Shown here: piece after piece, positions 9,947-22,955 of the stretch
How the letters are laid out: each line of letters begins with the position of its first letter
Position numbering within the stretch: position 1 is the stretch's first letter
Source of the DNA: Halichondria panicea
Lineage: Eukaryota > Porifera > Demospongiae > Suberitida > Halichondriidae
NCBI RefSeq assembly: GCF_963675165.1
Contig: NC_087384.1
Span: 607,001-671,000 of the forward strand
Length of the DNA: 64,000 nucleotides
Direction of reading: 5' to 3'
Notes under the pieces: generated by a model
Database searches by the model: none
Seen by the model: only the letters and a program-made list of their open reading frames with translations
Told to the model about the DNA's origin: nothing
Position numbers and translations under genes: made by a program

Positions 9947-12189
9947 ATGGAGGTAGCTTTTCGTATTACAGTTGTGAACATCTCCCATGCTCTGAGTAGC
10001 TCTGACTTGGAGAAGATCGTTTATCTCTTTGCCATCCCTGAACAAGACGGAAAAAACACTTCACTCTCAGTATTGAAGAGGCTTGAAAGAGACGGCAAAT
10101 TCTCTGCTACTAAGCCAGAGGGGCTGGACAAGTTGCTTCAAGATATTCATCGCAGCGACCTCAGTGGTCAAGTAAGTGATTATTGTAGTCGATTCAGACA
10201 TTGTAAAAGTTATTGTTGCGGCTTGAGTCAATGTCGGCGTGTTGTTGAGCTAACGGAACTGTGTGTACAAGAGGCTGATAACACTAGGAAAAGAATATTA
10301 GATCTTCAGCAAAAGTTGGAGAAGTTCTCAGAAAATCAGCGAAACACGCCCTCCACAGATAAGTTTTATAGAGAAATGGGAGATCACTTTAGAGTGGTTC
10401 AAAGCGACTTTAACAAGTTCCTAATTTCACCACTTCAAGACTTGCAACAGTTGGTGGGATTGTCGGACAACATCGCAGGCTCTGTAGGAAAAGAAGGTTA
10501 GTTATCAGAAGCTCCGGATTATTTACATGCATGATCTCATACAATACAAGATGCATGCTCATAGAGCATTCACCCCGTGCGTTGAGCAGCGGCAAAACAG
10601 ATACAATAACTTTTAGCGTAATGACCTTATTACAAAATGTTCATTATGGAGAATGATCGTGAATCTATAAAGCAACGATTAGATTGATTATTTTTGCCTT
10701 CAAAGATCACCTACAAGTTTTAAGTATAACTAATTTTTCTTAGTAGGTAAAGCAGTCCATGAAATTTAGTGTTTAGTTCGATCAAACAGCTCATTTTGTG
10801 TCCACGCACACACCAATCACTCTATCACTCTATCCCTCCTGCGCACGCACGGGGTAAATATTATAATACTTAGTAAGTATAATAGTGTGTGCAGAACTCT
10901 GTTGTCGTACTGCTTCGTCAGCATAATTATAGAGCATAGATTTAATGATTATAGTGAAAGCTATACCAGCATGTGTATATTCATGCACCCACAACCCACA
11001 ACAAGATATATAGTGTGTGTAGAGCTATATACCTTGTTTAGTATAATTATACAGCGAGCATTACTAAAGCTGCCAGCTAGCATGTTTGTTTACCCACAAC
11101 AAAGGCACACCTATACAGTAAACAGCACAAACACCATTAATAGCGTTGCTTATCTAATTCCCTAACTATACACAAACAATTAGGAGACGAGCCAACTACA
11201 GCTGGAGTAAACCCCTCTACCAAATCCACCATCACTGTTAAACCCACCTCGAGCCAATGGGAGGCGGGGCAAACGGAAGATTATGACATTTTGGAGCCGA
11301 TTGGTTCACAGGACAACTTTGGAGGGAAATCACTCGCCACTCGAATACCAATTCCAACTAGAGCAACTAAAGTATCATCTGGTGAGAGAAAAAGCATAAT
11401 TTAAATAACACAATTTTAGAGCACAGCTGTGTTAAGTGTTAAGTCCATTTTTAGCTAATTACCCATTACTTAATCCAAAACAGTGGCATGCTTTGTGCGC
11501 TTTATCCACGAGTTGATAATGAGACTTGCTATACATGTCTAGTTTATAATGAACATGGACTTATCCATCTCCTGACAATAATCACTATCACCATAATTAT
11601 CATATCTATACCATCACCATTGCCCTCAGGTCACAGCTCTCCCAGTAGCAGTCCAGTGCAGCTCAGACATAGGACGCCGTTGAGTAGTCCCCAGAGGGGG
11701 CGTAGCAGAGACTACGAGTCAGGGGGTAGTCCCCAAAGGGGGCGTAGCAGAGATTCCTCTTCCCTCACCAGCTCAACTGATGACAGTGGATTTGCTGAGT
11801 TGAAATTACTTCACGGTCGTTATAGCGCAGGCAAGTGACTTGACTATGTGGCACACCTGCAATGAGGTTGTGTATATACTCAGTGACTGTATAATTATAG
11901 ATCCAGGAAACATGCAGAGTACAATATATACAATTATACAATGCATGTATAATGACTTTGAAGTACGTTTCCATTATGCCCTACAGGTAGTCGCCCTCGT
12001 AATGACAGCCTCCGCCACACTTGGAGAGAGTCTCGGGAGTACACCTCCCTGGACCTAGCCACTTGCATCAATCGTAAGTCACACCACACACAGAGTATAA
12101 TCATGTAGTGGTGTTCATCTCGTAATTTCTTACCCACTGCAGAAAGTTCAGACTACATGAACATTCATTCAAAAACTCCAAAAAAATGA
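9947..12189 (+). CDS. DED protein with tyrosine-motif tail (DED locus B)
   Basis: Exons 9947-10496, 11184-11381, 11630-11830, 11987-12073 and 12143-12189, about 361 residues, all joined in phase 1. Residues 1-80 are a death effector domain: ISHALSSSDLEKIVYLF, then VLKRLERDGKFSATKPEGL, then IHRSDLSG, whose R-S-D-L is the conserved DED charge motif. Residues 100-180 are helical, probably coiled coil, with LQDLQQLVGLSDNI. The rest is disordered and carries EDYDILEP, a duplicated SSPQRGRSRD segment, REYTSLDLA and the C-terminal DYMNIHSKTPKK. YTSL and YMNI are plausible SH2-docking sites (YxN fits GRB2-type SH2). Intron 3 starts with GC (gcaagt), a rare but functional donor. The product is inferred to be a cytosolic adaptor; partners are unknown. 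Confidence 0.8.
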
Positions 12190-12568
12190 CGAACAGTTTT
12201 CTTATTCATTCCATACCGTACCAGCACACTCCCTGTTTGTTTGTCTGTCTCACATATTTGGTAAACAACATTCCCTTATAAATTATGTCATATGAAAGCA
12301 ATTTTAATGAGCTCAGACTTATTAGCTGAGGTCCTAGTGCGTTGCCAAATAATTACCTGACATAGCTTGGCAATTGCAGTTGGGATGGCTATGCAAAACG
12401 TACGCCTTCTTCTCACTGCAGCGTGCCATCAAATGCATGCCAACAAAGTTAATGGAAGCGGAAATTCTCAGAAAGAAATTCCTCCCGTATTTTCTCTGCA
12501 CAAAGAACTAGATCTAGCTGCACATGCGCAATAGACAGTAGCTGTAGAATAGAAGAAACAGAGAAAAG

Positions 12569-15498
12569 ATGGATGTATCTCCCGAGTCTAATGCAAGGTT
12601 CATAGCATTCAGACAGCTGGTGTTCCGTTGCTCTGAGCAGCTCAGTAGCAACGAACTGCATGCCCTGGTCTACGTATGGCTGTACTCTGAGAAAGAGAGC
12701 TACAAAGATGCCTCAGGGATCAGTATTTTCTCAAAACTCGAGGCTACTGGAAAGTTTAGTCCATGGAATCCAGAGGGCCTCCTTGAAATGCTGAAAGAAA
12801 TTAAGCGGAATGATCTCTGCAGTGAAGTCAAAGATTTTATGAAAATAAAGTGGCCGAAAGTAGTAAAAAAAGGAACAAAAAATGTGGTGTGTACGACTGA
12901 TGAAGATCTCCAAGCGACGTTCGAAGTGGTGGTATCCCAGGCAACAGTGCTGATGCAACAAATTGAGGCGTTTGAGATAGTTCTTTTACAGGAGAAAGAC
13001 GCAAGAGAGAAAGCAAGGAAGGTCATCACAGAAGCAGCACAGACGGCAAAGACACTGTCTGACAGATTGCTAAGAGCTCAGAGTGAGCTATATGACGCCA
13101 ACAATACTGATCACGACCAGTATGTGGACCTGGACAACTACAGACCCCAGAGACGTAAGGAGTGTAAGGCAGTGTATATACTTTGGCTCAATTTGTTTTG
13201 ACCATTACAATTATTCTGCATGTAAAGGTGATGTCTACATATCAGTGCTTGCCAAGAGACTAGTGGGCCAGCAATATTCCATTCACATATATAATAGGCT
13301 GACAATACCCTTAGGCTGTGGCTGTTGGCACTCAAACCATCATTGAGTGTATGAGTTATATGCACAACTGTATATGCATTACCAATACCATATACACATG
13401 CACAGTTGTGTTTATAGTGTCTTCTAATCCAATCTCCCATGATCACAGCAAGGAACAAGTTTAATCAACTTTTAATGGTTTACAGTTTCATTTTGGAATA
13501 CATATTGTAACAAACTAATGACAGAAGTTTTCCCAAATGTTTATTAGAGCTAGTATAGAAAGCTGCTGATTTTACTAGATTGACAAACACTAACAAACAA
13601 TCCTTTGTTTACAATTCCTTGTTTGGAGCTGTTATCTTAAAGACAAGTTATATAGAAGCCTATAGATACTTGTTTACTGTTGTATAAAGTGAGTTTGATA
13701 TGATAATCATTATTCCCACTGCAGCCAGAGCGTCATCCCTTACTGCGAGTGTCAGCCAACAATGTCTCCCCACCCCCCCCACCAGCCTCACACCAACACA
13801 CACCACCTTCACACGAATCACACCCTCCCAAACCACCCCCATTGATGCAGATATGGGCGAGTACATCGATATGTCAAGTTTGAAGCTCGGAAAGAATAAA
13901 AAAAATAATGGAGTCTTGCCTACCAATACAAACTTAGCAAGTTTAGCTAACTGCTATAGCGATTCGGCAACCTCAAAGAAAGGCATGACTACAGTAGGAT
14001 TGTCCACTGCAGTGGCAACAGTATCCCCCTCATCTAAAGCCCCCACCCACTCAGCTACTCCTTGCAATGAGTACAGTGTTCCCACCAGCAGCGCAGGGAG
14101 CTCAAGGTACAACTCAAGGCATAACTCAATCGATGCAAACATGTATCTCAGTCCCTTAATGCAAGAAGAAGGAGCACTCTACTGCAACTTAGAGGAGATA
14201 CAAGCAGCGGTGATGACAGCACCCCCCTCGTCTAAAGCCCCCACCCACTCAGCTATCCCCTGCAATGAGTACAGTGTTCCTACCAGCAGCGCAGGGAGCT
14301 CAAGGAATAACTCATTCGATGCAGACATGCATCTTAGTCCCTTAATGCAAGAAGAAGAAGGAGCACTTTACTGCAACTTAGAGGAAATGCAAGCGAAGCT
14401 CCTACAAAAATTATCGAAACAAAGCTTTGACAGTACTCAGAACAGTGACCCTGCAATGCCCCCTGCTAATATCAATGGCCTACCCCCTCGAGACATTCAA
14501 CGTTCTAAACTCCACACCTCTATGTCACTCCCCGTAACCACAGAAAGAAGCCCCCCAGGGAAAATAAACTCACTGAGTAGCGTGGAAGAAGTACCACCCT
14601 CAAGCAGTAATGATTCTGGCGATGCACTAAGCCAGAAAGATAGTGATCATGCACCCAGTGTGGTGGGGAACAAACCAAGCATTGCCCCCAAGCCTCGTAT
14701 CAAACCGAAACCAGGTAAGTTTATGTATAAATGCAATTATGATAATTATGCATGGTGTATACATGTGTATAAAATACCCAGCATTATATTTTTGAACGGC
14801 CATTTTGTTAATTGGTCCAATAACTTATGAAAGCTTACAATGAGCTCAATATCTGAAAATCAAAGGGCCTGCTTTTGAAATAGCTTGGTCTTTTCAAAAT
14901 TGGTGAACTTACACCAGAACTCTAGTTATAGAGCCGACTCTTACCCTCGCTAATATTGACGTCATTCACATGTTGTATTGACTCTACAGCTAAATGTTCT
15001 AACTGTATTCCTTATATAGACATGCAACCCAGACGGTCATCAGTGGGTCACATGACCCACATGCGAGTGCGGTCAAGGCTAGTGTCCAAATCCGTCAGGT
15101 GTACGTCTGTACTCGGTTGTGCGAAGAACCCAGTGCTAGCCAATCAGGAAACACCTGTCATGCCATGTGATGAGGAAGGTGAAAGAGAGCTTGAAACTGG
15201 AGGTGGGTTGGTTATTGCAATAAACATCGAATGATCATCTATTTTGCAGAATTTCATTACTACACTCACCTACAAGCACCAGAACAAAAAAGTAAGTGGA
15301 AATACAAGCTATTTTACAAGTCCTGTGGAAAGCACACTTGCAATATTAGCCTAAAATCCATGGCAGGCCTTTGTAATTCGAGGCTATTGCAATAATTATG
15401 CCAGACAACACAGGTACTTAACTGATTTCACTACTGGTTTTTCCCATAACTACACAGATGACTCTGACAGGATGTATGCAGTTGTACGTCATCATTGA
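12569..15498 (+). CDS. DED protein with long tyrosine-motif tail and internal duplication (DED locus C)
   Basis: Exons 12569-13154, 13725-14714, 14990-15202, 15250-15291 and 15458-15498, about 624 residues. The DED (about 12-95) has LVFRCSEQLSSNELHALVY, KLEATGKFSPWNPEGLLEML and IKRNDLCS (RxDL). Residues 110-185 look coiled coil (ATVLMQQIEAFEIVLLQEKD). The 330-codon exon 2 is Ser/Thr/Pro-rich, holds GEYIDMSSLK, and contains a direct duplication of about 65 residues, each copy including NEYSVPTSSAGSSR and GALYCNLEE. Further tyrosine sites are PYIDM (YxxM, PI3K-type), YYTHL and the C-terminal MYAVVRHH; IAPKPRIKPKPG is a likely SH3 ligand. Exon 3 could begin at 14990 or at a second in-frame acceptor near 15019; the first has the better pyrimidine tract and keeps YIDM. 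Confidence 0.78.
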
Positions 15499-15733
15499 GC
15501 ACACCCTACATACTGAAACTGTATTCATTAACCACATTAATAATTTATTGGTCGCCATAAATATGTTAGCTTAACAGTCTATGATTTCCTGGGGAATTTT
15601 TTTTATAATCACAAGTGAGCAAATATGGAGTGATCATTGAATTCATATGTTATCAGTGGTTTTATGACGTCAATTTATGCCACAACTTGCAGTAGTTTCT
15701 TTATCTGATTAGTGAAAGTTAGTTGTCTTAGCC

Positions 15734-16966
15734 ATGGCTACAAGAATACCTTCTAGAAAGCTTAAAGTAGACTTTGGTTGGTTGCTAGATAGGGTAACTG
15801 AAGGGTTAGATATATCAGAATGCCAAAGAATAGCTAGGGCAGAAGATCTCCCAAAGTCTAAGATCTCAGACAGCGAAGAGTTTCGTATAAATCTTCTCAG
15901 CCTTTTGCGAGAGAGAAGAAGATTTGGCCCATTGGAACTTGATGGTCTAATTGAGATACTACTTAACATTAAACGGGAGAATTTGATCGATGAAGTGGAG
16001 CAGTACAAAAGTGAGCAACGCTATAAAGAGGAACGGGAGCAATACAAGATTCAGAAAGGGAAATCGTATAGGCCTCAATCTGAGGAAATTGAAGAGATTG
16101 GTCACCAAATCGCTACAATAAGGTCTAAAATGCTCTTAATGCTGAAAGCAGTTCTAGAAGCAGAAGAAAATTTTGAAAAGTACAAAACAGGTGAAAAGAC
16201 AATCGAGGAAGTGAGAAAATCTCTTGATAAATGCTTAGAGAGACGCGCTATGAAATCTACCTGGTCCGATTCTAGCATTTGCTCTAGTACTGGCACACAT
16301 TCTCCCATAGAAGAAGGTGCGGTCCCCCTATCTGTTTTTAAGTAGCTGCATGTTTAATGTAGGAATTCTTTAATTTCAGATCATTACTCTGTGCTACCTG
16401 GACCAACAGAGGAGACAGAACGTGACAAAGCACAGCTCCCCCCAGACACTACACCCCCAAATCCTATTAAGAGTCACAAGCAACCTTTAAAGCCTGTACG
16501 CTACAAGCGTAGACCTATTTCGATAGCACAGGGAATAGAAAGCACACCAATCCCCCCACATCAGGCCGAGCCCTTAGGCAATACAGATAGCGATCTTACA
16601 GGTGGCACAGGAGACAGTGGGATGGGGACTGGAGAGTCGTCGGACAGGAATACATGGATTGAGAACTCCGCAGAGAAAATAGGTAACATGTAATGAACAG
16701 TACTATAGCTATCTTTCAAACCAAACAAATTTATAGCACAAGAGTTGAAGACATCATCACCAAGACCACCTGCAGTGAAACCAAGACCACCAAAGAAAGG
16801 TCAATACACACCTTTAATAGGCAGAAATGAGCCGCAAGGAGGCTATACCAAACTGATAAAAGCGGACAGTCTGGATGGTAAGTAACCCGGACTATAATTA
16901 TCTTTTATCGTTCTCTTTTTCACAGGTTTGATGTCGGAGCTAAAAAAGAGACAAGACAATTTATAG
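15734..16966 (+). CDS. DED-like protein with YxxL tail (DED locus D)
   Basis: Exons 15734-16316, 16380-16682, 16737-16877 and 16926-16966, about 356 residues. It is the most diverged member: residues 10-95 fit the DED pattern (FGWLLDRVTEGLDISECQRI, LLRERRRFGPLELDGLIEIL, then IKRENLIDEV in place of the usual RxDL). A highly charged helical segment follows, with EEIGHQIATIRSKMLLMLKA. The tail is proline-rich and holds HYSVLPG, QYTPLIG, GYTKLIK (YxxL class) and SSPRPPAVKPRPPKK, a strong SH3-ligand type. All introns are phase 1, as in its neighbours, supporting common descent. It ends with KKRQDNL rather than a C-terminal tyrosine motif. Confidence 0.72.
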
Positions 16967-17443
16967 TACATTGTGTTTGCACGGTTATATACAATGCACA
17001 AGAAAATGTTGTAACTATTGTCAGTGTAACATTATTATTAAGCAGTCACGAGTCAGTTGCATTAAACTAACATCAGAGAATATGCATAGTTAACAAAATT
17101 AGTAACACTATAAACACTGATTGTTCACGCACAATGCTTGTTTACACACGTAACTATGGATATACCAGAGCCATTTAAATGACCACACATGCATGCAAGT
17201 ATAATAGCTTTATATTGGCAGCATTCTACCTCTTTCCATTACGTTTGTACACACATATATATAAATTATATATATAATTATATAGTTGTTACTGTACACT
17301 ATCAATGAAATGTCAATTTATTCAAACCGCTGTAAGCAAAATAATACATGTACATGCACATAATTGTGCATCTTCAGATATTGCAATAATAATATTGTAG
17401 TTTTTGTGTATGTGGATTGCACGCAACTTAAGTGTTAGCACTG
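16967..17443. other. Intergenic, no gene seen
   Basis: The 477 bp between two convergent DED genes (D plus, E minus) are AT-rich, with short AT repeats near 17260-17285. No exon or element end was recognised; both 3' untranslated regions must fall here. Confidence 0.5.
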
Positions 17444-18856
17444 TCATGGTCTCCTTACAACGTCAGTGTACAGAGAGTCCTCATCTTCAGCTACTTGCTG
17501 CTTTAACAATGCCATGTATCTGCTCTCTTGTGGTTTGGTGATATACATAGGGTTTTCCATCATATCATCGTTTTCCAGCCCTGAGGGCAAAAATCCAGTA
17601 TACATTCAAAATAAAGTCATTATTCTATACACAATGAATAGTGGTAGTGCATGTGCTAACTGCTATTATGTGTCAGACAATGTAATGGTGACACCTGCAT
17701 GCATGTGCTATAAGTATAGTAGAGCTTAGTCTACGAGCTCAATAAGACACCGTGTGCTAAACCATGCATGCACTAAGTATAGTTGGCTAAGTGATATGTC
17801 TCACCTTGTGGCTGGGGGTTTCCAGGAAGCCATTCCCTCAGCTTTCCCTCTCCACTTCCAATCCCGCTGTCTGTGTGTCTCACCATTCCAACAGTTGTTC
17901 TCGTCCAATTGACAACTTCAACATAGCTTTTCTCGTCCAATTCAGTCTGATCGACAGCTTCATAATAATTCACCTCTTCTACTCCATTGGATGATTCAAC
18001 GACATTATCGTATGCAGGTTGCTCGCTTTCATACGAGGGGTCGACAGCATTGTCATAGAAACCCTCCTCCTCTTGTAAAAACATGTGTGCCTTGCAGGAA
18101 GAGTCTAAAAGGGGGCGGTTTCTGATGGGAATTTGGTCGTACGTATCATATGCCTGACCCAAGGTAGGCATAGGAACAATATCATCGTACTGTTCTCCAT
18201 CATCTTGTCTGTGACCCAAGGTTGACATAGGAACAATCTCATCGTATTGTTCTCCATCGTCTTGTCTGTGACTCAAGGTTGACATAGGAATAATCTCATC
18301 GTACTGTTCTCCATCGTCTTGTCTGTGACTCAAGGTTGGCATAGGAACAATCTCATCGTATTGTTCTCCATCGTCTTGTCTGTGACCAAAGGTTGGCATA
18401 AGAACAATCTCATCGTACTGTTCTCCATTGTCTTGTCTGTGACCCAAGGTTGGCATAGGAACAATCTCATCGTATTGTTCTCCATCGTCTTGTCTGTGAC
18501 TCAAGGTTGACATAGGAATAATCTCATCGTACTGTTCTCCATCGTCTTGTCTGTGACTCAAGGTTGGCATAGGAACAATCTCATCGTATTGTTCTCCATC
18601 GTCTTGTCTGTGACCAAAGGTTGGCATAAGAACAATCTCATCGTATTGTTCTCCATCGTCTTGTCTGTGACCAAAGGTTGGCATAAGAACAATCTCATCG
18701 TACTGTTCTCCATCGTCTTGTCTGTGAATGACAGTAGCTCCAAAACCAACAGACAGGCTCTGTGATAGTGACTTCTTGACTGGTGGTAAGAGTGGCTTCT
18801 TGTCTGTGTGTAGATGTTTATATATAGGTGTGTGTGTGCATGCATGTGCGTGTGTG

Positions 18857-18897
<41 letters not shown>

Positions 18898-19667
18898 ATG
18901 TACACTTACAGGTCCGGAGTTTAGGTTGCATAAGTGTTTCAGCTTTCTTTTTGTTCCCTGCAAATTCATGAGTGTGTAATGGAAATTTGATATACAGCTT
19001 TATACCTTTGTCTCGGCTTGATGTGGAGCTGTGCTGAGTGCTCACATGATCAGGTAATGTAACACCAGCATCAGCAGCTGCCTTTCTCATGGCTTGACAA
19101 ACGGATACCACAGCCTGCTCATCTTTGGACAACATGAATATGGCCTTCTTGACTTGAGGGATGACTGCTGCTAGCTTATCTCTGGGTACTTGTTGTTGCA
19201 TAAGCTCACGAAGGACGGTCATCAAGTTACTGGCATGGGTCATAGCCAGGGCAAACATATCCTCAAGGTTGTCTTGAGGATTCTCTATTGTTACTGACTG
19301 TATTGGCTGTTTAACTGCTGCTTTCCCTTCCTCTTTTGACTTTTTTTTTTATTTTCTTTGCGGGTTTTACAAAGAGATGGTTCTGCTTGTACTTATTCAC
19401 CTCCGCTATCAAATTATCTCTGGATAGTCGCTTGAGTAGGCCAGCGAAGCCGTCAGGATTCTTGGGACTGAAGACGCCCTTGGCTTCCAACTTGTGTAAG
19501 AAGTGGACCCTCATGTCCTGTAGTCCAGTGGAGCCTGGGGGCAGCTCCAGGATGAATCCTTCTTCATAGGAGAGTCGTGACATCTCATCCTCCGTCAATT
19601 TCTGGGCTACTTTCATCAGCATGCTCCTGAACTCTTTGGCAAGCTCTGCTGGTGCCACATTTGCCAT
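17444..19667 (-). CDS. DED protein with ten tandem YDEI units (DED locus E; frame interrupted in the linker)
   Basis: Minus-strand exons 19006-19667, 18910-18957, 17805-18803 and 17444-17580, about 615 residues if the frame is continuous. The DED (about 5-95) has LMKVAQKLTEDEMSRLSYEE, HKLEAKGVFSPKNPDGF and LSRDNLIAEV. A second helical domain begins MFALAMTHASNLMTVLREL. Exon 3 encodes ten 19-residue units of the form HRQDDGEQYDEIVPMPTLG, then YDTYDQIP, FYDNAVDP, AYDNVVESS and SYVEVV. The last exon has NPMYITKP, RYMALL and C-terminal DSLYTDVVRRP. YDEI resembles the YEEI ligand preferred by Src-family SH2 domains. The frame is off by one base at the A10 run near 19341-19350, between the two domains: A9 would restore it. 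A homopolymer error, an allele or true decay cannot be told apart here. Paralogues at 20371 and 22956 have the same exon plan. Confidence 0.75.
18157..18726 (-). repeat. In-frame 57-bp tandem repeat, 10 units, encoding YDEI motifs
   Basis: Exactly 570 bp, ten units of 57 bp (19 codons), each carrying QYDEI or QYDDI. Units fall into sub-types (VLMPTFG, VPMPTLS, IPMSTLS, VPMPTLG) that recur in order, so blocks of several units were duplicated together. The paralogues F and G each hold a single equivalent unit (ENYDEIVSMSTLG; NDYSEVVSMTTLG). Confidence 0.95.
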
Positions 19668-19866
19668 GAGTAATGGTAACTTAACTGGATGAAGGAGGTA
19701 GCTGATAATATTTTTTGAGTAAAATAATAGCTGTCTAATAAACTGAGTGGCATAACGAGTGATGGTGTGATGACAATAATTATAACAATATTCATTGCTC
19801 TTATTATATGTATTTGGGCAATGTTCAGCCATTCATGGAAACGCTTACAATGGGCCATTCTTGTAG
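19668..19866 (-). promoter_or_regulatory. Conserved upstream region of DED locus E
   Basis: Read on the minus strand, the ~200 bp before the start codon match the ~220 bp upstream of DED locus G: both contain catgaatggctga, attgcccaaatacatataat, agcaatgaatat and, just before the ATG, tattatcagc/tcacctccttcatccag. The conserved order through non-coding DNA suggests a duplicated promoter and leader that is still maintained, or a recent duplication. Confidence 0.65.
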
Positions 19867-20370
19867 TAAACCTGGCTGTTGCATAATACTTTGAGCTAAA
19901 GCTGATGCATGAGCTAAAGATGCTCATGAATATTTATATCTGTAGTCAATTACAAATAAAGAATAAAGAATGCAATGAATTAAGCATACGTGTGTGTTAT
20001 TGATTCGTAACTAAGGATGTCAATAACAACACAGCTGCAGTACTTTGTTTATGTGATTAGTCAAATTACTTTAGCCATGCTTCATTAATTTTATCTGACC
20101 ACACAGGTATATAGCTTTAAGGACACAATACTGGCAGCACTCCGCTGCTATACTTCACACACTACATGTACATGTAGTTGTACCATCATAGAAATGTCAA
20201 CAATTCAACTATGTCAACAATAAAAACTTGAACGAGCAAATAATAATGAGTGCACTGGTAAAAATGCATAATTATGCTATATATACTTGTAATAAAAACA
20301 TTTGTGCTCAAAAGCATGACTGTGCTGTTATGTTATACATGCATGCAAGCAACTTAAAATGTTAGCACTG

Positions 20371-22373
<2,003 letters not shown>

Positions 22374-22955
22374 ACCAGATACTATACTTTCCCGCAGCTT
22401 TATAGGAGACACGTTTGGTACTAAATTCCTAGCTATGGAGTACAGTTCCTATAGCTAGAGTACAAATTGAGTAACAGAGAATGGTACAGTAAGATCTTCA
22501 GGATTGTACACTCCTCTATCTTGATGGAATAAATATGGTGTGTGGTATGATTTATTGAAATAATCATTGAGGTGTGTATTGTATTCATATCTGTAGGCAT
22601 GGAGGAGGCTTAAATAAATAATTCATAGTTACAGTTGTTTACAATGATTTAGAGCTGTGGGCTATTTGAAATTATCTCACAAGTAGATCTATAGCATTAT
22701 GCAGCAGACATGCAGGTCTACTCTAGCTACAAGAATGGCACATTGTGAACATTTCCATATGAATGGCTGACACATTGCCCAAATACATATAATAGGAGCA
22801 ATGAATATCATTATTATTGCCTTCATCTCTCACTATTCCACAATTAAGATACTAACTCTAGTCTAGGACATCACTCAGCCAGCTATAGAATAATCATCTT
22901 ATCTTACCCTATAAGATATTATCAGTCACCTCCTTCATCCAGTGAACCATTAATC
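22374..22955. promoter_or_regulatory. Divergent region between DED loci F and G
   Basis: 582 bp separate head-to-head DED genes F (minus) and G (plus). The part nearest G (about 22734-22955) is the conserved upstream block shared with locus E. The part nearest F does not resemble it, so F appears to have lost or swapped its original promoter at the inversion point. Confidence 0.55.

Larger units (their letters stand above)
8163..10200. repeat. Tandem segmental duplication of about 1.03 kb across the PITP 3' end and a DED gene start
   Basis: About 8163-9196 and 9197-10200 are highly similar copies. Each holds the end of PITP intron 8, PITP exon 9 with stop, the 3' flank (including the sequence around gtgcgtgcggggagtgtgtt) and the first ~90 codons of a DED gene. 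The junction is near 9197, where DED coding sequence runs into PITP intron sequence (gttagtacacaagctaag). Small indels, a few substitutions and a short direct repeat of gaactcttgatgaa found only in copy 1 set the copies apart. The layout is what unequal crossing-over would leave. Confidence 0.88.
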
